A DNA stretch of 64,000 nt from an uncultured Alistipes sp. (GCA_900546065.1 URBK01000016.1:1-64000); one strand, 5' to 3'; numbered from the stretch's first letter, positions 26,097 through 36,399 are shown. A program made the numbers and translations. The notes: generated by a model not told the origin, from the sequence alone.

Positions 26097-26806
26097 CTCT
26101 CTATATCTTTCAATGTTATGCGATTCTCATATATAGCCTTGCCCACGATCACGCGCCGCAGTGACAGCTCGTTCAGACGCTCGATGTCGGCCATCGAACT
26201 GATACCTCCCGAGACCGTGAAGTCGACCTTGTCGTAACGCTGCTGCAGCGAGGTGTAGAGATCGAACGCTGGCCCCTGCAACATGCCGTCACGCGAGATG
26301 TCGGTACAGATGGCCTGACACAGCCCGTGCGGCAGAAACTCATCGACCATATCCTCGATGCCTATTGTAAGATCCTCCTGCCAGCCGTTCACCGAGACCT
26401 TGCCGTCACGCACGTCCGCCCCGAGAATCATCCTCCCGCCGCCGAAACGCAACAGCCACTCGACAAACAACTGCGGCTCGCGCGCCGCGACACTTCCCAC
26501 GATAGCGTAGTCGGCCCCGTAATCGAACAGCGCACGCAACGCATCCTCGCTCTTGATACCGCCGCCCCACTCGATTGCCACGCCGGCCCCCGTTGCCATG
26601 CGCTCAAGTGTCTTGAGATTCTTCGGCGAGGATGATTTGGCGCCGTCAAGATCGACAACGTGTATGCGTTTTACGCCGCAGTCGGCATAACGCTTGGCCA
26701 TATCTACGGGACTTGCGTCATAGATGCGGCGACGTGAATAGTCGCCTTGAGACAGGCGCACGCAACGTCCTTCTATTATATCTATTGCAGGAATTATCTC
26801 AATCAT
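26078..26806 (-). CDS. hisA: ProFAR isomerase
   Basis: 242-residue TIM barrel, paralogous to HisF. It begins IEIIPAIDIIEGRCVRLSQGDY with the catalytic Asp in PAID, and ends with VSGGISSMADIERL and GVIVGKAIYE-like phosphate loops. It catalyses the Amadori isomerisation of ProFAR to PRFAR. Four-base overlap with hisH upstream. Confidence 0.97.
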   Translation of the reverse strand: MIEIIPAIDIIEGRCVRLSQGDYSRRRIYDASPVDMAKRYADCGVKRIHVVDLDGAKSSSPKNLKTLERMATGAGVAIEWGGGIKSEDALRALFDYGADYAIVGSVAAREPQLFVEWLLRFGGGRMILGADVRDGKVSVNGWQEDLTIGIEDMVDEFLPHGLCQAICTDISRDGMLQGPAFDLYTSLQQRYDKVDFTVSGGISSMADIERLNELSLRRVIVGKAIYENRITLKDIERWSQNA

Positions 26807-27387
26807 AGCTTCAGAAAATTTTCGATGATCTTCTCACCCGCATCACCGCTCTTCTCTGGGTGGAACTGCGTGCCGTAGAAGTTCTCGTATTTGAGCGCCG
26901 CACTGAACATCACCCCATGCACGGCCGTGGCAATCGTATCGGGGCACAATTCGGGATAGTACGAATGTACGAAATATACATACTCGCCGCCCTGCATACC
27001 CTTGAAGAGTTTGGATTCGAGATTTCCTATGCGGTTCCACCCCATGTGCGGCACCTTGACATCCTCCGAGGCGACAAAACGCCTTACATGCGTATCGAAG
27101 AGTCCGATACAGTCGGCATCGCCCTCCTCCGTATGGCGGCACATCACCTGCATGCCCACACATATACCCAACACCGGACGGCGCAGACGGCGTATGACAT
27201 CCACAAGGCCCGCACTGCGCAGATTCTCCATCGCCTCGGCCGCATTGCCCACACCGGGCAGCAGCACACGATCCGCCGAACGTATCGTATCGGCATCGGC
27301 CGTGACACAGAACTCCGCCCCCAGACGCCGCAAGGCGTTCTCCACGGAGCGCAGGTTGCCCATCCGGTAATCCACTATCGCTATCAT
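26803..27387 (-). CDS. hisH: Imidazole glycerol phosphate synthase, glutaminase subunit
   Basis: 194-residue class I amidotransferase. GICVGMQVM carries the nucleophile Cys (near residue 77), and FYGTQFHPEKS carries the catalytic His and Glu. It feeds ammonia to HisF. It begins 103 bases after hisB, the only real gap within the operon; I saw no clear internal promoter there. Confidence 0.97.
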   Translation of the reverse strand: MIAIVDYRMGNLRSVENALRRLGAEFCVTADADTIRSADRVLLPGVGNAAEAMENLRSAGLVDVIRRLRRPVLGICVGMQVMCRHTEEGDADCIGLFDTHVRRFVASEDVKVPHMGWNRIGNLESKLFKGMQGGEYVYFVHSYYPELCPDTIATAVHGVMFSAALKYENFYGTQFHPEKSGDAGEKIIENFLKL

Positions 27388-27490
27388 TGTTTTACGTTTT
27401 TCAAAGTTTTATTCTTACCTTGCATGAGACAATGCATACATGTACGCATCAAGCACTTATGCTATCTCATATCAATCCATGCATAAGCTC

Positions 27491-28618
27491 TTACAGTACC
27501 CCCTTGCTCGAAGGCAGCTCGCTGCTGAAGACATCGCGCCGCACGGCCATCTTCAGGGCGCGGGCGAAGGCCTTGAACACCCCTTCGATCATGTGGTGGT
27601 TGTTCTCGCCGCGGGCCTGCACGTGAAGGTTGCAGCGCATCGCTGCACACAACGACTTGAAAAAGTGGCTGAACATCTCGGTCGGCACGTCGCCCACATA
27701 CTCACGCGTGAAGGGTACGTCCCACGAAAAGTCGATACGCCCGCCGAAATCTATCAACACCATGGCACGGCTCTCGTCCATCGGCAGCACGAACCCGTAA
27801 CGGTCGATGCCGCGCTTCGATCCCAGAGCGTCATATATAGCCTCTCCGAGAGCTATGGCCACATCCTCGACAGTGTGGTGTTCATCCACCTTCAAATCGC
27901 CGCGGCACGCAACCGACAGCGACATACCCGAATGGTGCGGTATCTGATCCAGCATGTGATCGAAGAATTTAAGCCCCGTATCGATACGGCTTTCACCCTT
28001 GCCGTCGAGATCGACCTCGACACGGATATCCGTCTCCGACGTGCGGCGCGCAACGACGGCACGGCGCTCCGTACGGCGCAGGAACTCGGCCACATCGGCC
28101 CACGAATCGGTCATCAGCACACAACTCAACGCGCAAGGTTTTCCTGCCAACATACGCTCACCATCCTCGGGACGCTGCAACAGCACCGCCCGCGCACCGA
28201 GATTATACGCCAGCTCGACATCCGTAGCGCGGTCGCCTATAACGTAACTCGACGCCAGATCGTAACTGCCGTCCATATAGCGACAGAACATTCCCGTACG
28301 GGGCTTGCGCGTCGGGGTATTATCCTCGGGCATTGAACGGTCGATAAGTTCGTCCGAGAATATCACCCCCTCGCCCGCCAATGTCTTCAACATCTTGCGG
28401 TGCGCCGGCCAGAAGGTCTCCTCGGGAAAGGATGCCGTACCCAGACCGTCCTGATTCGATGCCAGAACCATGTCGTAGTCCAGCGCCGAAAGCGAGCGCA
28501 GCGCCGAGATCGCCCCCGGCACAAACTCCAGTTTTTCGAGCGAGTCGACCTGCATATCCTCCACAGGCTCGACGATGATCGTGCCGTCACGATCAATGAA
28601 CAGAGCTTTCCGTTTCAT
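27491..28618 (-). CDS. hisB: Bifunctional histidinol-phosphatase / imidazoleglycerol-phosphate dehydratase
   Basis: 375 residues from MKRKALF; an ATG three codons earlier is also possible. The HAD phosphatase half shows [18 protein letters not shown] and [12 protein letters not shown]. The IGP dehydratase half (from about 185) shows [19 protein letters not shown] and the Mn-binding [16 protein letters not shown]. It catalyses steps 6 and 8 of the pathway. It overlaps hisC by 26 bases. A bifunctional form is usual in Bacteroidetes and gammaproteobacteria. Confidence 0.97.
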   Translation of the reverse strand: MKRKALFIDRDGTIIVEPVEDMQVDSLEKLEFVPGAISALRSLSALDYDMVLASNQDGLGTASFPEETFWPAHRKMLKTLAGEGVIFSDELIDRSMPEDNTPTRKPRTGMFCRYMDGSYDLASSYVIGDRATDVELAYNLGARAVLLQRPEDGERMLAGKPCALSCVLMTDSWADVAEFLRRTERRAVVARRTSETDIRVEVDLDGKGESRIDTGLKFFDHMLDQIPHHSGMSLSVACRGDLKVDEHHTVEDVAIALGEAIYDALGSKRGIDRYGFVLPMDESRAMVLIDFGGRIDFSWDVPFTREYVGDVPTEMFSHFFKSLCAAMRCNLHVQARGENNHHMIEGVFKAFARALKMAVRRDVFSSELPSSKGVL

Positions 28619-29657
28619 ACTCCTCAAGCGATTCCAACAGTTTTTCGTTCTCTTCCTCCAATCCTATCGTTATGCGCAGGCACCCTTCGCACCCCTTCAC
28701 GCGGCTGCGGTTGCGGACGATTATGCCGTCGCTTATAAGGTGGTCATACACGGCATCAGCATCGTCGAAGCGCACCAACAGGAAATTGGCGTCGCTCGGA
28801 TATACGTGCCGAACGATCGACATCTGCGCCAACGTCTGCGCCACCACTGCGCGCTGGGCCTTGATCTGCGTAACCTGATCGTCAACGGGACGATCCAGCA
28901 GAGCCTTTACGATACGCATCGTCGCCTCGCTGATGTTGTACGGATACTTGACCATCGACATAAGCTCTATGATACGTTTGTCGGCCAAGGCCAATCCGAT
29001 ACGAAGACCAGCCATCGCCCACGCCTTCGACATGGTCTGAAGCACCACGATACGCGGACGCGTGAATATCTCGTCCTTGAGACCCTCAGTCTCGGAGAAG
29101 TCGATATACGCCTCATCGACGACCGTTATGCCGTCGAACGAATCGGCCAGACGCAGCATCTCCTCGCGCGGGAAGGCATTTCCCGTCGGGTTGTTTGGCG
29201 AGCAGAGGAACATGGCTTTCGTATGGGCGTCGGCACGCGCCAGCATCGCATCCACCGGAAGCGAAAAATCCACCCCGAGCTGCACCTCACGCACCTCGAT
29301 GTCGTTTATGGCCGCAGCAACCTTATACATGCCGTAACTCGGGGCTATGGCCACGACATTATCCTCGCGCGGCTCACAGAATATACGGAATATGAGGTCT
29401 ATGGCCTCGTCGCTGCCGTTGCCGATAAAGATATTCTCCGCCGGCACGCCCTTGATGGCCGACAGCCGCGCCTTCAGGCGCCGCTGGTGCGGATCGGGAT
29501 AACGGTTATATCCGTTCTCGTAGGGGCTCTCGTTGGCATCGAGGAATGTTCCCAGCTCACCCTGATACTCGTCCCGCGCCGTCGAATAGGGCGTCAGGTT
29601 GGCTATGTTATGACGCACGAGCCTGTCTATTTCACTTCTTTCCATCTTACACGTCAT
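28593..29657 (-). CDS. hisC: Histidinol-phosphate aminotransferase
   Basis: 354-residue PLP transaminase. [36 protein letters not shown] and [14 protein letters not shown] (PLP Lys) are all present. The ATG at 29657 overlaps the hisD stop (ATGA), favouring it; an ATG at 29645 is the alternative. A still longer open frame upstream lies within hisD and is not used. It converts imidazole-acetol phosphate to histidinol phosphate. Confidence 0.96.
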   Translation of the reverse strand: MTCKMERSEIDRLVRHNIANLTPYSTARDEYQGELGTFLDANESPYENGYNRYPDPHQRRLKARLSAIKGVPAENIFIGNGSDEAIDLIFRIFCEPREDNVVAIAPSYGMYKVAAAINDIEVREVQLGVDFSLPVDAMLARADAHTKAMFLCSPNNPTGNAFPREEMLRLADSFDGITVVDEAYIDFSETEGLKDEIFTRPRIVVLQTMSKAWAMAGLRIGLALADKRIIELMSMVKYPYNISEATMRIVKALLDRPVDDQVTQIKAQRAVVAQTLAQMSIVRHVYPSDANFLLVRFDDADAVYDHLISDGIIVRNRSRVKGCEGCLRITIGLEEENEKLLESLEEYETESSVH

Positions 29658-30940
29658 TTTACCGTTTCGTTCATCCTCACCTTCACGGCCTCGGCATGGG
29701 CCTGCAAACCTTCGGCATCGGCCATGGCGATAATGGTCGGGGCAAGCGCCGCCAACCCCTCGCGCGAGAGCTCCTGTATGGTCATCTTGCGCATGAAGCT
29801 GTCGATATTGACACCGCTGCACGAGTGTGCCCACCCCGATGTCGGAAGCGTATGGTTGGTACCCGAGGCGTAGTCCCCGGCACTCTCGGGCGAATACGCC
29901 CCGACGAATACCGATCCTGCAGCCGTTATGTGGTCCACAACCGACCACGCATCGCGCATCATCACGATCAGGTGCTCGGCCGCATACATATTGGCAAAGT
30001 CGACCATCTGCTCCCTGCTGTCGAATACGATAATACGGCTGTGTGACAATGAATCGGCCACAAAATCCTCACGCGACAGCATAGCGGCCTGCCGCTGCAC
30101 CTCCGCCGCCACAACTTCAGCAAACGCGCGGTCGTCGCATACGACCATAGCCTGACTGTCACGGCCGTGCTCGGCCTGCGAGAGCATGTCGGCCGCAACG
30201 AACGACGGCGATGCCGATCTATCGGCCATAACCATCACCTCCGACGGCCCTGCGGGCATGTCGATCGAGGTGTTGCGGCCGCTGACCATCTGTTTGGCAG
30301 CTGTGACGTAACGGTTGCCCGGGCCGAATATCTTGTCCACCTTGGGGATGCTCTCCGTACCGTATGCCATGGCGGCCACGGCCTGCGCCCCGCCTGCCTT
30401 ATATACCGCACCGACACCGCACTGACGCGCCGCATAGAGAACCTCGGCAGCCACGCGTCCGTTACGGTCGGTAGGCGTACACATCACGATACGGCCGCAG
30501 CCGGCAATCGAAGCCGGCAGTGCAAGCATCAGCACCGTCGAGAAGAGCGGCGCCGTACCGCCGGGTATATACAGCCCCACACACCCTATCGGCACGGGGC
30601 GTTGTATGCAGGTGACACCCGCCGTGGTCTCGACACGCACCTCATGCGGCAGCTGCGCACGGTGAAAGGCCGAGATATTGGCAATGGCCACGTCGATGGC
30701 GCACTTCAACTCCTCGCCTACGGCCTGCTCGGCCTCCGAGAACTCCTCCTCCGAGACACGAAGCGCAGCGAGGCGCACACCGTCGATCTCCTCGGCCAGA
30801 GCGTAGAGAGCCTTGTCGCCCTCGCGTGCTACACGCTCGACGATAGCCTCGACACGCGCCGCAACCTGCGTATCGCCGCTGCCGGCACGGCGGCACAACT
30901 CCGCCCACCGCTCCCGAGGCGGATTGATGAACATATCCAT
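29654..30940 (-). CDS. hisD: Histidinol dehydrogenase
   Basis: 428 residues; the zinc-dependent NAD enzyme that oxidises histidinol to histidine. Motifs: GLYIPGGTAPLFSTVLM, AGGAQAVAAMAYGTES, DKIFGPGNRYVTAAK, DMPAGPSEVMV, SQAEHGRDSQA and AEHLIVM. It lies three bases after hisG. The length is normal. Confidence 0.98.
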   Translation of the reverse strand: MDMFINPPRERWAELCRRAGSGDTQVAARVEAIVERVAREGDKALYALAEEIDGVRLAALRVSEEEFSEAEQAVGEELKCAIDVAIANISAFHRAQLPHEVRVETTAGVTCIQRPVPIGCVGLYIPGGTAPLFSTVLMLALPASIAGCGRIVMCTPTDRNGRVAAEVLYAARQCGVGAVYKAGGAQAVAAMAYGTESIPKVDKIFGPGNRYVTAAKQMVSGRNTSIDMPAGPSEVMVMADRSASPSFVAADMLSQAEHGRDSQAMVVCDDRAFAEVVAAEVQRQAAMLSREDFVADSLSHSRIIVFDSREQMVDFANMYAAEHLIVMMRDAWSVVDHITAAGSVFVGAYSPESAGDYASGTNHTLPTSGWAHSCSGVNIDSFMRKMTIQELSREGLAALAPTIIAMADAEGLQAHAEAVKVRMNETVK

Positions 30941-30943
30941 AGT

Positions 30944-31795
30944 CTAAGGTATTATCTTGTCCAACGTAAGCACCAATATTCCCTCGGCGCCGATAGCCTT
31001 CAGCTGCCGCACCTTCTCCCACAGGTCGGCCGCATCCACAACCGAGTGCAGCGAACACCAACCCTCGGCCGCCAGAGGCATCACCGTCGGGCTGCGCATG
31101 GCCGGAAGTATCTTCACCGCCTCGTCCAGAGCCGATGTCGGGATGTTCATGAGCACATACTTCTTCCCGCGGCTCACCTTCTCCGACTCGATGCGGAAGA
31201 GCAGCTCGTCGAGCAGCGCACGGTCCTCCTCCGAGAGATTGTGCCCAGCTATGAGCACGGCCTCCGATTCGAATACCCGCTCCACCTCCTTCAGGCCGTT
31301 CGATACGAGCGTTCCGCCCGACGAAACGATATCGAAGATCGCGTCGGCAATACCCGCCGCAGGAGCTATCTCGACCGAACCGGTTATAACCTCCAACTCG
31401 GCATCGACACCCTCCTGCTCAAGATAGCGGCGCAGGATCGAGGGGTACGACGTAGCGATACGCTTGCCGCGGAAATACTCCACGCCCGCATATTCGTCAC
31501 CCTTGGGTATTGCGAGCGATATGCGGCAGCCGCCGAAGCCCAGACGTGCGACGACCTCGACATCAAAGCCGCGCTCGGCCACCTCGTTCAATCCGACGAT
31601 ACCGAGCGAGGCCGTGCCGTTGGCTACGACCTGCGGGATATCGTCATCGCGCAGGTAGAGCACCTCGATGGGGAAATTAGACGCCTTCGACAGGAACTTG
31701 CGCTTGGCCTCGTCGACATTTATGCCGATCTCGCGCAGCAAAGCGACGCTCTGCTCATTGAGCCGGCCCTTGTTCTGAATAGCAATTCTCAACAT
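30944..31795 (-). CDS. hisG: ATP phosphoribosyltransferase (long form)
   Basis: 283 residues from MLRIAIQNKGRL; a longer frame to 31843 adds 16 non-conserved residues. It catalyses the first and feedback-controlled step of histidine synthesis. Catalytic-domain motifs include RDDDIPQVVANG, GIVGLNEVAERG, ATSYPSILRRYL and DIVSSGGTLVSNGL. The C-terminal ACT-like histidine-binding domain (residues about 205-283) makes it HisG-long, so no HisZ is needed. It is the first structural gene behind the histidine attenuator. Confidence 0.97.
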   Translation of the reverse strand: MLRIAIQNKGRLNEQSVALLREIGINVDEAKRKFLSKASNFPIEVLYLRDDDIPQVVANGTASLGIVGLNEVAERGFDVEVVARLGFGGCRISLAIPKGDEYAGVEYFRGKRIATSYPSILRRYLEQEGVDAELEVITGSVEIAPAAGIADAIFDIVSSGGTLVSNGLKEVERVFESEAVLIAGHNLSEEDRALLDELLFRIESEKVSRGKKYVLMNIPTSALDEAVKILPAMRSPTVMPLAAEGWCSLHSVVDAADLWEKVRQLKAIGAEGILVLTLDKIIP

Positions 31796-31860
31796 AACAT
31801 ATATTTTTTCGTTCGGCACCCGCGGCGGGCACCGCTGCAACATTTATATCCCTACATACG

Positions 31861-31894
31861 AAAAGAGGCCTACCGACAGCGGTAAGCCTCTTTT
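31861..31894 (-). terminator. Attenuator terminator of the his operon
   Basis: On the minus strand AAAAGAGGC-T-TACCG, loop CTGT, CGGTA-G-GCCTCTTTT (arms 31880-31894 and 31861-31875, one mismatch, 14 pairs). It starts 25 bases after the histidine leader-peptide stop and ends 66 bases before hisG. The T-run is the end of the stem itself. Confidence 0.85.
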
Positions 31895-31918
31895 GGAATC
31901 GTCACGCCACTCCACGAC

Positions 31919-31972
31919 CTACCGTACCTTTCGCAAGATATGGTGGTGATGGATATGGTTGAAACGTATCAT
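31919..31972 (-). CDS. hisL: Histidine operon leader peptide
   Basis: A 17-codon frame encoding MIRFNHIHHHHILRKVR and a TAG stop, with five His in six residues. It sits between a consensus promoter (32041-32073) and a strong terminator (31861-31894), upstream of hisG. This is the classical layout for ribosome-mediated attenuation: when charged tRNA-His is scarce the ribosome stalls on the His run and the terminator fails to form. It is too short for standard gene calling. The symbol is by analogy with enteric hisL; the peptide is not homologous. Confidence 0.9.
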   Translation of the reverse strand: MIRFNHIHHHHILRKVR

Positions 31973-32040
31973 TGTTTACTTTACTCTTTTCAGTATACTT
32001 CTATTTGACGCGACGGAATAATTTTCGTCCGATGTCAATG

Positions 32041-32073
32041 CAAATATAGCGTTTTATTCCCAAACGGCGCAAC
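32041..32073 (-). promoter_or_regulatory. Promoter of the his operon
   Basis: Minus strand GTTG (32070-32073), 21 bases, TATATTTG (32041-32048). The predicted start near 32034 gives a leader of about 240 bases including the His peptide and terminator. Confidence 0.75.
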
Positions 32074-32173
32074 GCGCATCCGAAAATTATTGCTCCGGCC
32101 CGACAAACACGCATAAAAATGCCATAAACCGAAATTTCGGGTCAAAGCATGGTGACGATCCGAATATATTGCC

Positions 32174-32181
32174 TATATTTG
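32174..32181 (+). promoter_or_regulatory. -7 promoter element for the TapB-like gene
   Basis: TATATTTG, a match to TAnnTTTG, 93 bases before the ATG at 32274. No clear TTG was found at -33. Confidence 0.5.
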
Positions 32182-32273
32182 AATAACCGATGCACGCGCC
32201 TTCGGTTCGGCTAACGCGAACGCACGTGCATCCCATATAAAAACAAGGTAAACCAAAACAACCGCACAAGACA

Positions 32274-32945
32274 ATGAAACGAACACTTATTCTCATGGCC
32301 CTGATGCTGATCTCGGCCGCAGCCGTGGCACAGGACAACTGGTTCTTCCCCGCACAGGGCAAGGTCAACTGCTACACCACCACCGTAAAATCCATGTCGG
32401 GCAGCCAAACCATGTACTCCAAGATAAGGAGCGCCGCCGGCGACAACGCCATCACTGTCACAAGCAAGGTATTCACATCGGCCGACGCCGCTGCCCCAGC
32501 GCAGACTTCGTCCGTAAAATACAACATCACGGATGATGCCTATGTCATCGATTTCAAGGATGCGCTCTCGTCGATAATGGGATCTATGCAGGATGTCGAC
32601 ATGACCGAATCGTCGGGAGAGATGATCTACCCCAAGAATCCCGAAAACGGCAAAAACTACGGAACAGCCACTATGAAGTTTGCGGCCAGCATGATGGGCA
32701 CGGATATCAACATCGAGGCGCAGGTCAAGGACCGTGCCGTGACTGCCGCCGAAACCGTAGAGGTGCCTGCAGGCAAATTCGATTGTCTGAAGTTCGAGGA
32801 GACCGTCGAGGTCGAATTGATGGGACAGCCTGTCAAAACCAAAAACACCTCATGGATATCGCGCGGCGTGGGCGTGGTCAAGCAGACTACCGACTCGATG
32901 AACGGCATGGTCATGGTCACGATGGAACTGACATCTGTGGAATAG
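32274..32945 (+). CDS. Secreted DUF3108/TapB-like protein
   Basis: 223 residues with a clear signal peptide (MKRTLILMALMLISAAAVAQ|DN). The mature part is predicted beta-rich and contains VPAGKFDCLKFEETVEVELMG and SWISRGVGVVKQTT. These match the pattern of DUF3108/TapB-like envelope proteins, in which an aGtFdcykf-type motif is followed by WyarGvGlVk. The function is unknown; it is probably periplasmic or surface-exposed. It stands alone, divergent from the his operon, with a hairpin just downstream. Confidence 0.75.
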   Translation: MKRTLILMALMLISAAAVAQDNWFFPAQGKVNCYTTTVKSMSGSQTMYSKIRSAAGDNAITVTSKVFTSADAAAPAQTSSVKYNITDDAYVIDFKDALSSIMGSMQDVDMTESSGEMIYPKNPENGKNYGTATMKFAASMMGTDINIEAQVKDRAVTAAETVEVPAGKFDCLKFEETVEVELMGQPVKTKNTSWISRGVGVVKQTTDSMNGMVMVTMELTSVE

Positions 32946-32970
32946 AGACAATATTTTATATATAACGGAT

Positions 32971-33000
32971 GCGGGGAGATACTGAAAAGTACCTCCCCGC
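32971..33000. terminator. Hairpin between convergent genes
   Basis: GCGGGGAG-A-TACT, GAAA loop, AGTA-C-CTCCCCGC: 12 pairs and one mismatch with a GNRA tetraloop. Tails on both strands are A/T-rich but lack a strong T-run, so it is a moderate terminator. Confidence 0.6.
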
Positions 33001-33019
33001 ATTCATAATACAGGCACGG

Positions 33020-33604
33020 TCACGACTCGGGTGCCGAAGAGTCTATGCGCACCTTTACATAATGGTATCCCAGACGCCGCAACGCGATCGAGACACCGAG
33101 CTGGTAAAACACCTTCGTCGTGCGGGCAAAGACATGGAAGGCCATTACGCTCTGAGGCTCGATCTGCTCCTTGCGTATCATCGACAGCGCCGTATGGGCC
33201 GCACGCCGAACGGCATCCTCTATCTTCACGGCCTCCTCGCTGCCTGACTTGCAGCCCAGAAGGCACTCGGTGACATACTCGTCCATGCAGTCGAAACCTC
33301 GCGGCGAAGCCATCAGCGCATACCAGTCATCCACATTCTTGTACTCGCCCCACGACTTGTCCCACAATACGGCGGCGCCCATGCCCAGATAACATGCCCA
33401 CGCCACCGCGGCCGCCGGGTAATCGGCGATCTGCGGCACGGCCGCAGCCATATATTCCGGTGCCGACGTACGCCACTTGCCGTCCAGCTCCTCAACATCG
33501 ATCATCTGCCCGTCCAACAACCCGTCCGCCGTACACGACTCGACAAGAGCCTGCGACACCCGTTGCTCGAAGGCATCGAGATATTCACGATCCTTAGTCT
33601 CCAT
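33020..33604 (-). CDS. Conserved-looking hypothetical protein
   Basis: 194 residues, cytoplasmic, mostly helical. I do not recognise the family. It starts METKDREYLDAFEQRVSQAL and contains YPAAAVAWACYLGMGAAVLWDKSW followed by a run of acidic and Cys residues (GFDCMDEYVTECLLGCKSG). The C-terminus is predicted helical (VFYQLGVSIALRRLGYHYVK). The codon usage is like its neighbours. It is monocistronic, facing the TapB-like gene, with a terminator for galM upstream. Confidence 0.7.
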   Translation of the reverse strand: METKDREYLDAFEQRVSQALVESCTADGLLDGQMIDVEELDGKWRTSAPEYMAAAVPQIADYPAAAVAWACYLGMGAAVLWDKSWGEYKNVDDWYALMASPRGFDCMDEYVTECLLGCKSGSEEAVKIEDAVRRAAHTALSMIRKEQIEPQSVMAFHVFARTTKVFYQLGVSIALRRLGYHYVKVRIDSSAPES

Positions 33605-33685
33605 TTTGCTTACAACTTGCGGTTACATAAATTACGTGCGCCCGTCTCCAGCCATACATACGCTCGCCACGCGGCACGCACATCG

Positions 33686-33717
33686 AAAAAAAGGGTCGGC
33701 AGCCGCAGCCCCGACCC
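33686..33717 (-). terminator. Terminator downstream of galM
   Basis: GGGTCGG / CCGACCC (33693-33699, 33711-33717) with an 11-base loop. On the minus strand it is followed by TTTTTTT (33686-33692). Confidence 0.75.
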
Positions 33718-33735
33718 CTGTTGCATTGCCTGCGA

Positions 33736-34791
33736 TCAGAACGTTCCCAGACGGAAGACGATCTTCTGGCAATAAGTCTCGCCGGGACGCAGCAGAATAG
33801 AGGGGAAGTCGGCGTGGTTCACCGCGTCGGGATAGTTCTGGCACTCGATGGCCACACCTGCATAATCCTCATATCGGCCACCCGACTTCGTAACGGGGCA
33901 TCCGCCCGCAAGCCAGTTGCCCGTATATACCATCGCACCGGCCTGTGACGAGAGTATCTCGACCTTGCGGCCCGTAGCCTCACAGCGCAGCTCACCCATG
34001 CGGCTCAGGATATTGGGACGCCAGCCATCCAGCACGAAGTAGTGGTCGTAACCGCGGAAATCCTTCATGTGGTTGAACTCCGAGTCGATATCCTTACCCA
34101 GAATACGGCCCGTAGTGAAATCCTGCGGCGTACCCTTCACGTCAAGATAACGGCCCGTAGGTATCTGTGTCGGGTCCATCTCCAGCACACGCGAGCAGTC
34201 GAGCTGCAACTCGTGGTCGAGGATCGTGCGTCCGCTGCCCTCACCCGCAAGGTTCCAATATACGTGGTTCGTAAGGTTTACGACCGTAGTCTTGTCGGTA
34301 CGTGCCATGTAGGTGATCTCCAGAGCGTCATCGTCGTCGAAGTAGAAGCCCGCCTCGACATATACCTCGCCCGGGTAATTCTGGTCACCGTCGGCCGACA
34401 CCAGCGAGAAGACCACACGGTTGGTCTCCACACGGCTCTCCCACACGCGGTTGGCAAAGCCTTTCGAGCCGCCGTGCAGGTGGTTGACTCCATTATTGAT
34501 CTCGAGGCGGTACTCCACCCCCTCGATCGTCATACGGCCGCGCGCTATGCGGTTGGCAACACGGCCGACACTCTTGCCGCTGGCGGCGCCGTCTCCGAAG
34601 TAGCTCATCGGATCCTTGTATCCCAGCACCACGTCGTCGATCTTGCCGTCGCGGTCGGGAACCTTCACCGACACGATCGATGCTCCTATGTTGCACAGCT
34701 GCACCTCGCAGCCCTTCGAGTTGCGTATCGTGTAGAGCACGATAGCCTCGCCTTCGGGGGTCGAACCCCACACTTGCTGTAATATCTCCAT
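33736..34791 (-). CDS. galM: Aldose 1-epimerase (mutarotase)
   Basis: 351 residues. It interconverts alpha and beta anomers of sugars such as galactose or glucose. Motifs: IGASIVSVKVPDRDG, NRIARGRM, NHLHGGSKGF (catalytic His region), LTNHVYWNL (second His) and VAIECQNYPDAVNH (catalytic Glu). No signal peptide is visible, so it is cytoplasmic. The start overlaps the gltX stop by one base (TAATG), suggesting an operon with the synthetase gene for reasons of translation coupling rather than pathway. Confidence 0.96.
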   Translation of the reverse strand: MEILQQVWGSTPEGEAIVLYTIRNSKGCEVQLCNIGASIVSVKVPDRDGKIDDVVLGYKDPMSYFGDGAASGKSVGRVANRIARGRMTIEGVEYRLEINNGVNHLHGGSKGFANRVWESRVETNRVVFSLVSADGDQNYPGEVYVEAGFYFDDDDALEITYMARTDKTTVVNLTNHVYWNLAGEGSGRTILDHELQLDCSRVLEMDPTQIPTGRYLDVKGTPQDFTTGRILGKDIDSEFNHMKDFRGYDHYFVLDGWRPNILSRMGELRCEATGRKVEILSSQAGAMVYTGNWLAGGCPVTKSGGRYEDYAGVAIECQNYPDAVNHADFPSILLRPGETYCQKIVFRLGTF

Positions 34792-36326
34792 TATTCTACA
34801 GGTTTTAGATTGGCCAAAAGATAGTCTATGCGGCGCAGGGTCTCCTCCTTGCCGAGGAACGACGTCACGTCATACATGCCCGGGCCCTTGCCGGCACCGA
34901 CCAACGCCAGACGCAGTGTATTCATCACCTGCCCCATACCGTAACCCTTCCCGGCGATCCATGCATTGACCACACGCTCGGTATTCTCCAGCGAGAAGTC
35001 GTCGATCGAAGCCAACACCTCGCGCACCTCGGCCAGATGTGCCGGATTGTCACCCTTCCAATACTTCTTCACCTGCTTCTCGTCATACTCGTGCGGGGCG
35101 ATGAAGAAATATGAGGTCAGATCCCAAAGATCGGTTATGAACGTCGCGCGCTCCTTCATGATACCCGCGGCGCGACCGGCGATCTCGTCCGGGACCTCGA
35201 CGCCATGTTCACGCAGTATGGGCTGGAACAACGCAGCCAGCTCGGCATCGCTCTTGCGGTGCATATACTGGGCGTTGAACCACTTGGCCTTGTCGGGCTG
35301 GAAACGCGCGCCCGACTTCGAGACGCGATCCAGCGAGAAGGCATCTATAAGCTCCTGCATAGAGAAGATCTCCTGCTCGGTTCCGGGATTCCATCCAAGC
35401 AATGCAAGCATATTCACGAATGCCTCGGGGAAATATCCGTCCTCACGGTATCCGCGTGCCGTCTCACCCGTCGATGGCGACCGCCAGAAGAGCGGGAAGA
35501 CCGGGAATCCCATCTTGTCGCCGTCACGCTTCGAGAGCTTGCCGCCACCCGTAGGCTTCAGCAGCAGCGGAAGGTGCGCAAACTGCGGACGGCTCGACTC
35601 CCACCCGAAGGCGCGGTAAAGCAGATAGTGCAGCGGCAGCGACGGCAGCCACTCCTCGCCGCGGATCACGTGCGAGATCTCCATAAGGTGGTCATCCACG
35701 ATATTTGCCAAGTGATATGTCGGCAGGGCATCGACACTCTTATACAGTACCTTGTCATCGAGCGTCGAGGTGTTCACCTTGACATGGCCGCGGATCAGGT
35801 CGTCCATCTCGACCGTCTCGTTGACAGGCATCTTGAAGCGTATAACCCACTGGTCGCCGCGGTCGATGCGCTCACGCACCTCCTCCGCCGACAGAGACAG
35901 CGACGTCGGCAACTTCTCGCGTACCGTATAGTTATAGGCGAAAGTCTCGCCGCGCGACTCGCACTCCTTGCGCAGGGCGTCCAGCTCGGCCGCCGTGTCG
36001 AAGGCGTAGTATGCCCACCCCGCTTCGACAAGCTGCAAGGCATATTTGAGATATATCTCGCGGCGTTCGCTCTGACGATAGGGAGCGTGCGGGCCCCCGA
36101 CACCGACACCCTCGTCGATCTCGATACCGCACCAGCGCAACGACTCGATTATATACTCCTCGGCTCCCGGCACGAAACGCTGAGAGTCGGTATCCTCTAT
36201 ACGCAGGATCATCTTGCCCCCGTGGTTGCGGGCAAACAGATAGTTGTAAAGTGCCGTACGTACGCCTCCCATGTGAAGGGGTCCCGTAGGACTCGGCGCA
36301 AAGCGCACCCTTACTTGCTGTGACAT
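34791..36326 (-). CDS. gltX: Glutamyl-tRNA synthetase
   Basis: 511-residue class I synthetase. [22 protein letters not shown] holds the HIGH-type motif, and [14 protein letters not shown] the KLSKR motif. It charges tRNA-Glu. A separate glnS at 49010 means Gln-tRNA is made directly, so this is a discriminating GluRS. galM is translationally coupled downstream. I did not find a consensus promoter in the short gap before it. Confidence 0.98.
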   Translation of the reverse strand: MSQQVRVRFAPSPTGPLHMGGVRTALYNYLFARNHGGKMILRIEDTDSQRFVPGAEEYIIESLRWCGIEIDEGVGVGGPHAPYRQSERREIYLKYALQLVEAGWAYYAFDTAAELDALRKECESRGETFAYNYTVREKLPTSLSLSAEEVRERIDRGDQWVIRFKMPVNETVEMDDLIRGHVKVNTSTLDDKVLYKSVDALPTYHLANIVDDHLMEISHVIRGEEWLPSLPLHYLLYRAFGWESSRPQFAHLPLLLKPTGGGKLSKRDGDKMGFPVFPLFWRSPSTGETARGYREDGYFPEAFVNMLALLGWNPGTEQEIFSMQELIDAFSLDRVSKSGARFQPDKAKWFNAQYMHRKSDAELAALFQPILREHGVEVPDEIAGRAAGIMKERATFITDLWDLTSYFFIAPHEYDEKQVKKYWKGDNPAHLAEVREVLASIDDFSLENTERVVNAWIAGKGYGMGQVMNTLRLALVGAGKGPGMYDVTSFLGKEETLRRIDYLLANLKPVE

Positions 36327-36399
36327 GTCTTTATGATATTGTTTGATTGTCTACGTTATACCGTTACCTTATTTTGCCGTCAAATTATGGTTCTCTTCA

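Noticed and set aside
31796..31843. Longer hisG start at 31843
   Set aside because: It would add 16 residues with no counterpart in HisG proteins; MLRIAIQNKG is the family start.
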